Assembly (NCBI RefSeq): GCF_000725345.1
Contig: NZ_CP008852.1
Location: 3,154,001 to 3,218,000 of the forward strand
DNA: 64,000 bases
Source: Pelosinus sp. UFO1
Lineage (GTDB): Bacteria > Bacillota > Negativicutes > DSM-13327
Direction of reading: 5' to 3'
Made by a program: the position numbers and the translations under genes. Each line of letters begins with the position of its first letter. Within the stretch, counting starts at the first letter, position 1. Under the pieces are notes generated by a model. That model had not been told where the DNA came from. It did not search any database and saw only the letters and a list, made by a program, of their open reading frames with translations. Positions 1 through 8,705 of the stretch are shown in pieces.

Positions 1-964
1 TATCCTGTAACTGGCAAATTGCACTGCCCATTCCGCCAAGGGCAAATCCCATAGTGATATCCTTTTCCACCATATGCTTTTCCAAAAAACGATTTACTGC
101 TAGCGAAGGGCCGCCAACACCTGTTTGAAACGAGTACCCCGCTTTAAAATACGGAGTTGCAGCAATAACATTGGCAACATTCTCAGCCATCATCAATTCA
201 CGCGGGTTGTCTGTCATACGTGCTTCCAGAGTAGAAATCTTTGCGGGATCGCCAACAGAATCCACGATACATACGCAGTCAACGTCAATAGAAGAAATCG
301 TCGCCGGATGGTTTGGGAAATCCACGAGGGTATCTGTGATGACCACGACATGATCAGCGTAATGCGAATCAGGAACGGCAAACCCCATTGAGCCACAATT
401 GTTTTTACCGCCAGTCCCTTTTGCATTACCATAACAATCGGAGGTAGACGCCGCCAAGAATGCGATGTCAATATGCACTTCACCAGCTTCAATTGCGCGC
501 GGCCGTCCACCATGGCTGCGAATAATTGCAGGTGTTTTAAGCTTTCCTGCGGAAATCACTTCGCCAATACGTCCACGAACGCCAGAAGTCTGTATGCCGA
601 TAACCTTCTTGGCTTCAATATATTCTGCAATAAGATCCTGTGCGCTTCCCAGAGAAGTTGCAGCAATCGTAAGATCCTTTAACCCCATCTCTTCAACGAG
701 AACCTTTGCGACCATACTCGCTACATAATCACCATTACGGAAATCCGAATGGAACGAAAAAGTCATCCCGTCATGTGCGCCACATTTCTCACATGCTTCG
801 CGGATGCTTTTGAATATCTTACTCTCTCGCGGCGTTTCATATCGTTTTGTCCGCGGAGAATCTTTTTTGACATATTTTCCGTCCATGTAAAATTTCCCCT
901 GATAAACCTCTTTTTCGTCCTTCAGAAGTTCATCCGGAATTTCTCTACCTACTGCATTTATCAT
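1..964 (-). CDS. citF: citrate lyase alpha subunit (citrate CoA-transferase), C-terminus outside window
   Basis: This is the citrate:acetyl-ACP transferase subunit of citrate lyase, which moves the thioester from acetyl-ACP to citrate. About 321 residues are present before the window edge; the family is usually about 500, so the C-terminal third is missing only because the window ends. The frame stays open from an ATG at 964 preceded by an AAGGGGG ribosome site and reads MINAVGREIPDEL at its N-terminus. It lies directly downstream of citE (17 nt gap) in the order D-E-F, the usual citrate lyase order. The reading was made by hand on the complementary strand. Confidence 0.88.
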   Translation of the reverse strand, partial: MINAVGREIPDELLKDEKEVYQGKFYMDGKYVKKDSPRTKRYETPRESKIFKSIREACEKCGAHDGMTFSFHSDFRNGDYVASMVAKVLVEEMGLKDLTIAATSLGSAQDLIAEYIEAKKVIGIQTSGVRGRIGEVISAGKLKTPAIIRSHGGRPRAIEAGEVHIDIAFLAASTSDCYGNAKGTGGKNNCGSMGFAVPDSHYADHVVVITDTLVDFPNHPATISSIDVDCVCIVDSVGDPAKISTLEARMTDNPRELMMAENVANVIAATPYFKAGYSFQTGVGGPSLAVNRFLEKHMVEKDITMGFALGGMGSAICQLQD

Positions 965-981
965 TGTGTGTAGCCCCCTTA

Positions 982-1893
982 TTATAAATTTCCCTCATAT
1001 ACGCCACATGCCTTAGCTAACGCCAAAATTCGTCTTGCATCCTCAAAAAATGGAATATCTACCATTTTTCCGTCTACAGTGTAAACGCCAACACCAGCAT
1101 CCGCCTGTTCATTGAAGGAGCGAATCAGTTTCTCTGCGTAAGCAATTTCTTTCTTGGTCGGAGCAAATGTTTCGTGAACAAAACGGATTTGCTTTGGACT
1201 TACGATGCTTTTTCCATCAAAGCCCATTTCTCTATTTTGCAGCACTTCCGCTTGGAAACCTTCCATATCATCGATGTTAGGATACATCGTATCAAAGCAT
1301 TGCACACCAGCTGCACGAGCTGCAAGCAACATCTGGCCTCTGGCAGCCAACATCTCAATGCCGCCTTTGACTATCTGTACATGCATACTCTTTCTGAAAT
1401 CCCCGCCAGAAATTGCACAGCCAAACATTCTCGTCGATGCCGTAACGATTTCATACGCATTCATAATACCTTTTGGACTTTCTAATGCAGCCATTAGAAG
1501 TGTCCTGCCCTCTTCCATTCCGAACTCTCGTTCTGCCGCAAGTACATGTTCTTCAACAGTTTTTACATCCTGTGCACTTTCGCATTTTGCAATGCGGATG
1601 CCGTCAGCACCTCCTGCAACAACACAACGAATATCCTCTTGCCAGTGGGGTGTATCAAGTCCATTGATCCTTACGATAACTTCGGTATCACCGTAATCAA
1701 TTGTTTTAAGTGCATGATACAGCGAAAATCTCGCCGCATCCTTCTGATTTTCAGCAACCGCATCTTCCAAATCCAAAATAATGCTATCGCTGCCATAAAT
1801 ATATGCATCCTTAATTAGACCTGGTTTTTGCGCATTCATGAACATCATTGTCCGCCGGAGACGATCTTTTTTGGGCTTTGCACGTGAAATCAT
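982..1893 (-). CDS. citE: citrate lyase beta subunit (citryl-ACP lyase)
   Basis: CitE cleaves citryl-ACP to oxaloacetate and acetyl-ACP. The protein has the HpcH/HpaI-aldolase-like TIM barrel with LRRTMMF near the N-terminus, the metal-binding region around LDLEDAVA and the conserved MAALESPKGI. A longer frame starts at 1911, but the ATG at 1893 is preferred: it is preceded by GGGGAGG at good spacing and overlaps the citD stop codon as ATGA, a typical coupled junction. That gives 303 residues, normal for the family. Confidence 0.93.
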   Translation of the reverse strand: MISRAKPKKDRLRRTMMFMNAQKPGLIKDAYIYGSDSIILDLEDAVAENQKDAARFSLYHALKTIDYGDTEVIVRINGLDTPHWQEDIRCVVAGGADGIRIAKCESAQDVKTVEEHVLAAEREFGMEEGRTLLMAALESPKGIMNAYEIVTASTRMFGCAISGGDFRKSMHVQIVKGGIEMLAARGQMLLAARAAGVQCFDTMYPNIDDMEGFQAEVLQNREMGFDGKSIVSPKQIRFVHETFAPTKKEIAYAEKLIRSFNEQADAGVGVYTVDGKMVDIPFFEDARRILALAKACGVYEGNL

Positions 1894-2192
1894 TTTACAA
1901 TACCTCCCCAAGGAATATTTTCTTCAGAAATTCCGGCACTTCTAAATACAGCACATTCAACGCGAGCATTCAGCGTGCATTCTAGCGCCCCTTTATCGAC
2001 TACAATAAACTTACCATGTTTAACACCAAGACGTTCCAATGTTTGTAAAACAGTCGCTTTTATTTGGCGTCCATATTGATTCATAACACTACTCTCAATG
2101 CTCAATTCTATTCCATGAGCAAATGGTTCAATACTGACCTGTGCATCACTAGATTCTAAAGTTCCAGCAATGGCCGGCTTTTGAATTTCCAT
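1890..2192 (-). CDS. citD: citrate lyase gamma subunit (acyl carrier protein)
   Basis: This 100-residue protein is the acyl carrier subunit that bears the 2'-(5''-triphosphoribosyl)-3'-dephospho-CoA group. The motif AGTLESSD near residue 9 holds the serine that carries the prosthetic group in known CitD proteins. It is the first gene of the leftward citDEF unit and overlaps citE by 4 nt. Its prosthetic group would be attached by the citX product encoded at 4.4 kb. Confidence 0.93.
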   Translation of the reverse strand: MEIQKPAIAGTLESSDAQVSIEPFAHGIELSIESSVMNQYGRQIKATVLQTLERLGVKHGKFIVVDKGALECTLNARVECAVFRSAGISEENIPWGGIVK

Positions 2193-2331
2193 AATTATTT
2201 CGCTCCCCTTATCTTAAAAATTTCTACAAAGTAGTTATCACAATTAAACATAAATTTAGACTATTTGTAAAAGTCATGTTTTTCTTATATCTCCATTCAA
2301 AAATAGAATGTAATTGTTTTTTGAATTAACT

Positions 2332-2359
2332 TTCAAATTAATTATGATCTGGATATAAT
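2332..2359 (+). promoter_or_regulatory. possible sigma-A promoter for the LysR-citC-citX unit
   Basis: TTCAAA at 2332-2337 and TATAAT at 2354-2359 are separated by 16 bp, 98 nt before the regulator start codon. The -35 box is weak. The 264-bp gap between citD and the regulator must also hold the divergent citDEF promoter and the regulator's binding sites, which I could not place. Confidence 0.35.
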
Positions 2360-2456
2360 AAAGGTGCAATTTAGTCAAAATTTAATGATTATTATATTTT
2401 AATTTCTTTATAAGAATTTGTTTTGCATGTTGTAAAAGCTTAGGAAAGGAGAAATT

Positions 2457-3338
2457 ATGGACGAACGCGACTTTGAATTGCTGACTACATTAAACAAGAC
2501 CAGAAATATTACTCATGCTGCAGATATCCTATATATTTCACAATCATCTCTATCCAAGCGAATTCGAGCCATTGAGCAGGAACTTGGAGTATCTCTCATG
2601 CTGCGCTCGCACCAAGGTATACACTTCACTCCAGCGGGCGAAGCCGTTCTGAAGTACACACTTGAAGCGTCCAAACAGATGGCTCATATGCGTAAAGCTA
2701 TCGAAAAGAGCCGAAATTATATCTGCGGAACATTAAACGCAGGGGTTTCCATTAATTATGCTCTTTATCGTCTGCCTGACCGTTTGGTCTCTTATCGGGA
2801 AAAATATCCTCACGTAAATACAAATATCACTACGGATCAAAGTCGCAAACTATATCTTCAACTGCAAAATGGCGTCATTGATGTTGCCATTTTACGAGGT
2901 GAATACACTGATTGGAAAGGTGAAAAAATTCTATTAGATAGAGAAAAAATTTGCGCCATCTACAACCAAAAAGATGAAAAAGCGTCTTTAACTGAACTAC
3001 CTTTCATTGGCCGGAAGACCGATTCGGAATTCGAGCGGGAATTGGCTCAGTGGATGCGTGAAAACAACATTCGGACTGAAGAACATGGCATTTGTGTCGA
3101 CAACATTACAACCTGCGTAGAAATGGTACGCAGGGGACTGGGATGGGGAATCACACCAGAAATCTGCCTGAAGGATTTCAAAGGCTGTATACATCCTCTC
3201 TTCTTCGCAAACGGAGAACCCCTTCTGCGCTCGACCTATATCATGTATCCAAGTCAAAGTCTAGCTCTGCCGCAGGTCAAAGCCTTTATCGATTTACTCA
3301 AAAATCCACAGGAGGAATTTCCTTATGTCCAACTATAA
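2457..3338 (+). CDS. LysR-family regulator of the citrate lyase cluster
   Basis: A 293-residue LysR-type regulator. The N-terminal winged helix-turn-helix covers about residues 1-60 (AADILYISQSSLSKRIRAIE), followed by a type-2 periplasmic-binding-like co-inducer domain. It is transcribed away from citDEF and overlaps citC by 14 nt, so it probably controls both arms, with citrate or a related tricarboxylate as a likely but unproven effector. Many citrate fermenters instead use a CitA/CitB two-component system here. RBS AAAGGAG precedes the ATG. Confidence 0.88.
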   Translation: MDERDFELLTTLNKTRNITHAADILYISQSSLSKRIRAIEQELGVSLMLRSHQGIHFTPAGEAVLKYTLEASKQMAHMRKAIEKSRNYICGTLNAGVSINYALYRLPDRLVSYREKYPHVNTNITTDQSRKLYLQLQNGVIDVAILRGEYTDWKGEKILLDREKICAIYNQKDEKASLTELPFIGRKTDSEFERELAQWMRENNIRTEEHGICVDNITTCVEMVRRGLGWGITPEICLKDFKGCIHPLFFANGEPLLRSTYIMYPSQSLALPQVKAFIDLLKNPQEEFPYVQL

Positions 3339-4386
3339 TATTGCTAAAATTTTTTTATCAGATAAAAGGAGCCGCCAACAAATTGATTCGTTGCTACAGC
3401 ACGAAGGACTTCACCTTGATAATAATCTTGATTATACCTGTGGAATTTATGATGATGATATGAACATCATTGCTACAGGTAGTTGTTTTGGTAATACTCT
3501 ACGCTGTCTCGCTGTAAGCAGCTCCCATCAAGGTGAAGGTCTTCTCAATGGGGTGATCACTCATCTAATTGAATTCGAACATGCTCGCGGTAATCAGCAT
3601 TTATTTCTCTACACGAAATGTAATACAGCCAAATTCTTTAGTGACTTAGGCTTTTATGAAATTATCCGCATAGAAGATCAAGTGGTCTTTATGGAAAACC
3701 GGCGCAAGGGCTTCTCTGATTATCTGCATGCACTTTCCGGTAGCAATCAAAATCACCCGGTTTCTCAACAGAGCAAAGTCGCAGCAATTGTCGTGAATGC
3801 TAATCCCTTTACCCTAGGGCACCTTTACCTTGTAGAAAAAGCCGCATCAGAAAATGATATTCTACATCTCTTTATCGTGAGTGAAGATGCTAGTGTGATT
3901 CCTTTTTCCATCCGAAAAAAACTTGTCATAGAAGGAACTTCCCATCTGCGCAATATTATTTATCACGACAGCGGACCTTACATTATCAGCAACGCCACTT
4001 TCCCTAGTTATTTTCAAAAAGATGAAGTCACTGTCATAAGCAGTCATGCTGAACTTGATTTGGAAATCTTCAAAAAAATATCGTCTGTATTAGGCATTCA
4101 TCGTCGTTACGTAGGAGAGGAACCATTAAGTCAGGTTACCGGAATCTACAATCAAATTATGCACAAGAAACTACCACAAGCAGGAATTGACTGTATCGTG
4201 ATCCCCCGAAAAGAAGTAAACGGAAATATTATCAGTGCTTCTATCGTAAGAAAGGCACTCCAGGATAACGCTATAAATGTATTAAAGAACCTTGTACCCG
4301 AAACCACTTTTCGTTTTTTCCAAAGCGAAGAAGCACTCCCTATCATCCGCAAACTCAAAAATAGTGGAAACGTTATACACTATTAA
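3325..4386 (+). CDS. citC: [citrate lyase] ligase (acetate:SH-citrate lyase ligase)
   Basis: CitC acetylates the thiol of the CitD prosthetic group at the cost of ATP, activating the lyase. The 353-residue protein has a GNAT-like N-terminal half (about 30-130; residues around SSSHQGEGL) and a cytidylyltransferase-like C-terminal half with NANPFTLGHLYLV (about 155-170) as nucleotide-binding loop. It starts inside the last codons of the regulator gene behind AGGAGG, so the two are translationally linked. Length and motif order fit the family. Confidence 0.9.
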   Translation: MSNYNIAKIFLSDKRSRQQIDSLLQHEGLHLDNNLDYTCGIYDDDMNIIATGSCFGNTLRCLAVSSSHQGEGLLNGVITHLIEFEHARGNQHLFLYTKCNTAKFFSDLGFYEIIRIEDQVVFMENRRKGFSDYLHALSGSNQNHPVSQQSKVAAIVVNANPFTLGHLYLVEKAASENDILHLFIVSEDASVIPFSIRKKLVIEGTSHLRNIIYHDSGPYIISNATFPSYFQKDEVTVISSHAELDLEIFKKISSVLGIHRRYVGEEPLSQVTGIYNQIMHKKLPQAGIDCIVIPRKEVNGNIISASIVRKALQDNAINVLKNLVPETTFRFFQSEEALPIIRKLKNSGNVIHY

Positions 4387-4412
4387 AACGTTTCTTAAAG
4401 GAGATTTCCATT

Positions 4413-4922
4413 ATGCTGATTGGTGAATCTGTATTGCTAAAGGATATGATGGACTGTAGAGAAAACCGTGTCAAGCTGCAAACAAAGTATCGCCTACATT
4501 TTCAAAAACCGATTATATCATTCTGCATGAATATTCCCGGTCCTATAAAAACCACAACCGAAATCCAAGAAGCTTTCGATATAGGATGCAAAAAAATAGA
4601 AGAAATACTTCAAGCGACAAAAATCAAAATATTAGATTCTACACGCATTCATAAGATCACTGGCGATGAATGGATCCTTTGTACAGAAGGTGATGCTGTT
4701 AAAATAAAAGCGTCCATGTCAAGTATTGAAGATTTCCATCCTTTTGGGCGCCTATTTGACATTGACGTTATCGACGTTAATGGGGAGAAGCTTTCAAGAA
4801 CTGCATTTAGAAAATGTCTAATCTGCGATGCACAAGCACAAGTATGTGCTAGTTTAAGAAAACATTCTATCTTTGAAATGCAAAATAAAATAGAAGAAAT
4901 TCTTAAAGCCTTTCTTCATTAG
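4413..4922 (+). CDS. citX: apo-citrate lyase phosphoribosyl-dephospho-CoA transferase
   Basis: CitX transfers the triphosphoribosyl-dephospho-CoA precursor to the CitD serine. The 169-residue protein carries the family signature GRLFDIDVID (about residues 110-119) and a C-terminal cysteine-containing stretch RKCLICDAQAQ. It follows citC by 26 nt behind AAAGGAG. The partner CitG, which makes the prosthetic group precursor, is not encoded in this window nor fused here, and may lie beyond citF. Confidence 0.87.
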   Translation: MLIGESVLLKDMMDCRENRVKLQTKYRLHFQKPIISFCMNIPGPIKTTTEIQEAFDIGCKKIEEILQATKIKILDSTRIHKITGDEWILCTEGDAVKIKASMSSIEDFHPFGRLFDIDVIDVNGEKLSRTAFRKCLICDAQAQVCASLRKHSIFEMQNKIEEILKAFLH

Positions 4923-4951
4923 ATTGTATTCTTATTCCCAGACGCACAAAA

Positions 4952-4977
4952 CCAGAGCCTCCGATGAAAGGCTCTGG
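4952..4977 (+). terminator. hairpin after citX
   Basis: An 8-bp perfect stem (CCAGAGCC / GGCTCTGG) with a 10-nt loop lies 30 nt after the citX stop. There is no clear T-run, so it may be a weak terminator or a 3'-end stabiliser. Confidence 0.45.
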
Positions 4978-5118
4978 TAACTCTGTTCTATAAAGAAAAA
5001 CTCTATAACAAATTTATATCAGTCAAGAATCGTGGTAGTGTAAAATAGTGACCCAGGCCAGTTGCCGGAACTAAGAACAGCTGATAAATAAATACTATAA
5101 GAAAGGCTGTGTTAAGAG

Positions 5119-5217
5119 ATGAAGGGCAAGAAATTTGATGCTGCGCTTAATCAAAAGGCAGTCAAGAAAGTACATGAGCAAGGTAAAGGTGCTTTGGCTG
5201 TAGCAGAAGAACTGTAG
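5119..5217 (+). pseudogene. transposase OrfA N-terminal fragment
   Basis: An open stretch of 32 codons starting MKGKKFDAALNQKAVKKV resembles the start of IS3-family OrfA helix-turn-helix proteins and stops after AVAEEL, far short of the usual ~95-100 residues. No OrfB follows. It belongs to the decayed mobile DNA between citX and tRNA-Lys. Confidence 0.5.
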
Positions 5218-5290
5218 AATATTCATTAACTGAAAGCGATCAGGCCTTACTTCCTATATTTTTTGAAATGGCAAAATGGGGTGAAATTTA

Positions 5291-5500
5291 TTTAGGATAA
5301 AAAAAATTAAAGTTGCTTTCCAAGAACTCAAGGTATTGCATCATCTACGACAAGCTGGCTTTAAGAAGAGATTTGGATTTGCTTGCTCCTATTTGTTTCA
5401 AATTATATTTTGCCTCATCTTTAACCACAGAAACTGGTATCAACTACTGGAAAGCCCCCAAAAAGAAACACTTCCAGGAAACGCTGAACTGAACCCCTAA
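5291..5500 (+). pseudogene. IS4-type transposase N-terminal fragment
   Basis: The frame reads FQELKVLHHLRQAGFKKRFG then YLFQIIFCLIFNHRNWYQLL, matching the N-terminal pattern of IS4-family DDE transposases (a hydrophobic 'LFQ..F.L.F..RN.Y' stretch followed by a leucine/proline motif). It ends at a stop at 5498-5500 after about 70 codons, with none of the catalytic DDE region present. No start codon or terminal inverted repeat could be assigned. Confidence 0.5.
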
Positions 5501-5517
5501 AATGGAAGATGAAAGAA

Positions 5518-5562
5518 AAAACCTCCTATGGTAGGATAAAACTAACTACCATAGGAGGTTTT
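5518..5562. repeat. 17-bp perfect inverted repeat before a transposase fragment
   Basis: AAAACCTCCTATGGTAG (5518-5534) is mirrored exactly at 5546-5562 with an 11-nt loop. The right arm contains AGGAGG and sits just ahead of an ATG at 5566, so the hairpin would bury the ribosome site of that frame. It could be an IS end, or a translational brake of the kind seen before some transposase genes. Confidence 0.7.
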
Positions 5563-5565
5563 GCT

Positions 5566-5655
5566 ATGTCTGGAAAAAAAGGAATGAAGCACTATCCAAC
5601 TGCAATTAAAGAAGACAGCAAGACGGTTAGAACTTGGCGACAAGTGGCGGCCTGA
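5566..5655 (+). pseudogene. second transposase OrfA fragment (MSGKKGMKHYP...)
   Basis: A 29-codon frame starting MSGKKGMKHYPTAIKED looks like the beginning of an IS3-family OrfA protein and then runs out. From about 5625 another frame reads as integrase sequence, so the fragment seems to have been joined to, or interrupted by, a recombinase gene. Confidence 0.45.
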
Positions 5656-6010
5656 TGTTCCCGTAAAAGAGAAAACAGTTGAGAAAGAAAGAGTTTTCAC
5701 GACTTGGAATGGACTCGCAGCTCATCCAGACGGCATGAATACCTGGTTTAAGAAAATTCACTATTACCAATAACCTGCCACATATTACGCCACATGCTTT
5801 CGACACATGGCCGAAACCTATATGCTAGATGATGGTGTTGGGCTTCGGACTGTTGACGGTAAACTTGGACATGCTTCTACTAACACAACAACGACGGTAT
5901 ATAGTAACCTTCTTAAATCAGCCGAAGCGAAAACGGCAGGCATAATGGAAAATAGATTAACCAATCTCAAGAATATAACAATAGACAAAAATAAGAAGCA
6001 GGCCAAATAG
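5625..6010 (+). pseudogene. tyrosine recombinase (phage/Tn916-type integrase) remnant, frameshifted
   Basis: Conceptual joining of three frames gives LELGDKWRPDV, RVFTTWNGLAAHPDGMNTWFKK, ITNNLPHITPHAF|RHMAETYML, then LGHASTNTTTTVYS. These are the C-terminal catalytic boxes of a tyrosine recombinase, with HxxR in HAFRH, LGH and the nucleophile Y in VYS. One frame change falls near 5760 and another inside the HAF|RH box near 5803, and everything upstream of the catalytic domain is gone. It ends 108 nt from tRNA-Lys, a common integration target, which suggests the relic of an integrated element. Confidence 0.75.
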
Positions 6011-6083
6011 CTGCTTCTTATTTTGTTCATATTTGATTATATTAGTATCTATTTTATATCATTAAGGCGCAGTGACATAAGAA

Positions 6084-6108
6084 AAGCCCCCGCAAACTGC
6101 GAGAGCTT
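6084..6108 (-). terminator. terminator of tRNA-Lys(CTT)
   Basis: On the minus strand an 11-bp stem (AAGCTCTCGCA with TGCGGGGGCTT, two G-T pairs) with a 3-nt loop ends in TTTTC, 10 nt after the tRNA 3' end. Confidence 0.7.
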
Positions 6109-6117
6109 ATAATTTAC

Positions 6118-6193
<76 letters not shown>

Positions 6194-6214
6194 ATTCAAT
6201 TCAAGAACATTTAT

Positions 6215-6243
6215 ATAATATAATATTTTACTACAATTGTCAA
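6215..6243 (-). promoter_or_regulatory. sigma-A promoter of tRNA-Lys(CTT)
   Basis: Minus-strand TTGACA (6238-6243) and TATTAT (6215-6220) are spaced by exactly 17 bp, immediately upstream of the tRNA. Confidence 0.75.
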
Positions 6244-6286
6244 CTAGTTTTTAAAATAACAGTGCTACAAAAAAGAAAGTAACGCT

Positions 6287-6330
6287 AACAAGAAGCTATC
6301 TATTCTTAATGCAATAGATAGCTTCTTGTT
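6287..6330. terminator. 18-bp hairpin after nfnB
   Basis: AACAAGAAGCTATCTATT (6287-6304) is perfectly mirrored at 6313-6330. It lies just beyond the nfnB stop. The T-rich flank is on the plus side, so termination of leftward nfnB transcription would rest mainly on the long stem. Confidence 0.6.
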
Positions 6331-6335
6331 CTTTT

Positions 6336-7745
6336 TTATTTCTTTGCTCTTTTTTCTTGTAAATAGCTATCAATTGCTACAGCAGCTTTTTTGCCCGCTC
6401 CCATGGCAAGAATAACCGTGGCTGCGCCTGTTACGATGTCACCACCGGCAAATACACCTGGCTTACTGGTAACGCCTGTTTCTTCGTGAGCCGTAATATT
6501 ACCTTTTTTATTAACGTCTAATCCCTTTGTCGTAGATTGGACCAAAGGATTAGGGCCTTGACCGATTGCAATAATGACAGTATCTACTTCTAGAACAAAT
6601 TCAGAATTTGGAACTTCGATAGGACGACGACGACCTGATGCGTCTGGTTCGCCTAGCTCCATACGGACACATTGAAGGCCTGTGACCCAGCCATCTTTAT
6701 TACCAATTACAGCGGTAGGCGCAGTAAGGAATTGAAAATCAATCCCCTCTTCTTTGGCATGATGCACTTCTTCCAGTCTCGCAGGCAATTCAGCTTCCGA
6801 ACGACGATATACAATATATGAGGTTTCAGCGCCTAACCGTAGTGCGGTTCTAGCGCCATCCATGGCCACGTTACCACCACCCACAACGGCTACCTTTTTG
6901 CCGACATGAATTGGTGTTCCATAGTCAGGAAAACGATAGGCTTTCATCAAATTACAGCGGGTTAAAAATTCATTCGCAGAATACACCCCGTTAAGATTTT
7001 CCCCAGGGACTCCCATAAAATAAGGCAGCCCTGCTCCTGTACCAATAAAGACAGCGTCAAAACCTTCTTCTTCCATTAACTCATCAACGGTAAAAGTGCT
7101 ACCAATCACCGCATTTACAACAATTTCTACGCCTAGTTTACGTAAATTGTTGATTTCAACTTGCACTACTTCATCTTTTGGTAAACGGAATTCTGGAATA
7201 CCATACATCAAAACGCCACCAGGCAAATGCAAGGCTTCAAAAATTGTTACTTTGTAGCCTTTTTTTGCTAAATCGCCAGCCACAGCCAAGCCCGCTGGGC
7301 CAGAACCTATTACGGCTACTTTTTGCGCATCTGAGGCATACTCAATTGGGGCAGTATCTTCCCCTTTTTTTCGTGCTGCATCTGCAACATAACGCTCTAG
7401 ACGTCCGATTCCCACTGATTCACCTTTTTTAGCTAACACACAATATTTTTCGCATTGTTCTTCTTGAGGACATACTCTACCACATACAGCTGGTAGGCTA
7501 TTCACTTCTTTTATCTTAGCGATCGCGGCATCCATGTCGCCTTCTTTTATCTGCCTAATAAAAGCAGGGATATCTACTTCTACAGGGCACCCTTTACGGC
7601 AAGGAGCAGCTTTACACTGTAAACAACGTTCGGCTTCCGCTTTTGCAAGTTCTTCTGTATAACCGAAACTTACTTCTTCAAAATTCTTTGCCCGTACTTT
7701 AGGATCTTGCTCTGGCATACCATTCTTTTTTAATGAGAGTGACAT
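6336..7745 (-). CDS. nfnB: NfnB: NAD(P)-binding flavoprotein of ferredoxin:NADP+ transhydrogenase (GltD-like)
   Basis: The 469-residue protein resembles the small subunit of glutamate synthase: an N-terminal iron-sulfur domain (CLQCKAAPCRKGCPV, about residues 41-55, and a second cluster around CGRVCPQEEQC), an FAD dinucleotide fold (GSGPAGLA, about 148) and an NAD(P) fold (VVGGGNVAMD, about 289). No glutamate synthase large subunit is nearby. It overlaps the upstream FAD/2Fe-2S protein by 16 nt, the arrangement of electron-bifurcating NfnAB, which couples NADH and reduced ferredoxin to NADPH. GltD of an unlinked GltB is the alternative. Confidence 0.85.
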   Translation of the reverse strand: MSLSLKKNGMPEQDPKVRAKNFEEVSFGYTEELAKAEAERCLQCKAAPCRKGCPVEVDIPAFIRQIKEGDMDAAIAKIKEVNSLPAVCGRVCPQEEQCEKYCVLAKKGESVGIGRLERYVADAARKKGEDTAPIEYASDAQKVAVIGSGPAGLAVAGDLAKKGYKVTIFEALHLPGGVLMYGIPEFRLPKDEVVQVEINNLRKLGVEIVVNAVIGSTFTVDELMEEEGFDAVFIGTGAGLPYFMGVPGENLNGVYSANEFLTRCNLMKAYRFPDYGTPIHVGKKVAVVGGGNVAMDGARTALRLGAETSYIVYRRSEAELPARLEEVHHAKEEGIDFQFLTAPTAVIGNKDGWVTGLQCVRMELGEPDASGRRRPIEVPNSEFVLEVDTVIIAIGQGPNPLVQSTTKGLDVNKKGNITAHEETGVTSKPGVFAGGDIVTGAATVILAMGAGKKAAVAIDSYLQEKRAKK

Positions 7746-8584
7746 TTACAGCCCCCCTCTTTCTTGCCATTAATATGTTCACTATGTTGCTTTTCATGAG
7801 GTTTGTACATACGCTGACGCGCCATTAAGCTTTCAAAATCTACCTTGTGGGCATCAAATTCAGGACCGTCTACGCAAGCAAACTTATTTTCTTGCCCAAC
7901 TGATACGCGACAACCCCCACACATACCTGTTCCATCTACCATAATAGGATTTAGACTGACTACCGTAGGCACGCCATACGGTCTTGTTGTTTCAGCAACG
8001 AATTTCATCATAATTACGGGGCCAATAGCTACAACTAAGCTAATTGTTTTATCTGAATCCAGTAATTCTTTTAAAGGTTGGGTAACTAAAGCTTTACGTC
8101 CTTTGGAACCATCATCTGTTGTAATGATCAATTCATCACTTACTGCTGCCATTTCTTCTTCATAGATTAAGATGTCTTCGGAACGGGCACCAATGATGGA
8201 AATGACTTCATTTCCTGCTTCTTTCATACCACGAGCAATTGGGTATACTGGTGCAATACCGATACCGCCGCCTACACAGACAACAGTACCCATTTTTTCA
8301 ATGTGAGTTGCCTTACCTAAAGGACCAACTAAATCTAGCAAAAACTCTCCTTCATTCAAAAGACCTAACTCCACCGTAGAGGCACCCACCTCTTGAAAAA
8401 TTAGGGTAATAGTGCCCTTTTCCCGATTAAAATCAGCAATCGTCAAAGGAATCCGTTCCCCTTCTTCATTGACACGTAAGATTACAAATTGTCCTGGTTT
8501 TGCCTTTTTTGCAATTAGTGGCGCTTGTACTTCAAAAAGTTGCACACTAGGCGCTAATTGCTGCTTCACGAGTATTTTATACAC
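7730..8584 (-). CDS. nfnA: NfnA: FAD/2Fe-2S subunit of ferredoxin:NADP+ transhydrogenase
   Basis: The 284-residue protein has a ferredoxin-reductase-like FAD domain (RIPLTIAD about residue 44), an NAD-binding domain (VCVGGGIGIAPVYP about 101) and a 2Fe-2S motif DGTGMCGGC with a further Cys downstream (about 217-240). The C-terminus adds an unusual His/Cys-rich tail (HEKQHSEHINGKK, GGCKCHSH). It starts with GTG behind GGAGG. It runs into nfnB, supporting assignment as NfnA rather than PyrK or sulfide dehydrogenase beta, which share the fold. Confidence 0.85.
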   Translation of the reverse strand: MYKILVKQQLAPSVQLFEVQAPLIAKKAKPGQFVILRVNEEGERIPLTIADFNREKGTITLIFQEVGASTVELGLLNEGEFLLDLVGPLGKATHIEKMGTVVCVGGGIGIAPVYPIARGMKEAGNEVISIIGARSEDILIYEEEMAAVSDELIITTDDGSKGRKALVTQPLKELLDSDKTISLVVAIGPVIMMKFVAETTRPYGVPTVVSLNPIMVDGTGMCGGCRVSVGQENKFACVDGPEFDAHKVDFESLMARQRMYKPHEKQHSEHINGKKEGGCKCHSH

Positions 8585-8705
8585 AGGAAACCTCCTTGAA
8601 ATAGGGATCAGTAGAGCTAATAGTTAGTTTTCTACCTTTCCATAAATTTTACATTCTCCCAATAAGACAATTAGTTTACAGTCTTACTAATATTCTAATA
8701 ATTTA

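Noticed and set aside
1174-1818. Plus-strand ORFs opposite citE
   Set aside because: Antisense shadows of a well-supported gene, lacking ribosome sites.
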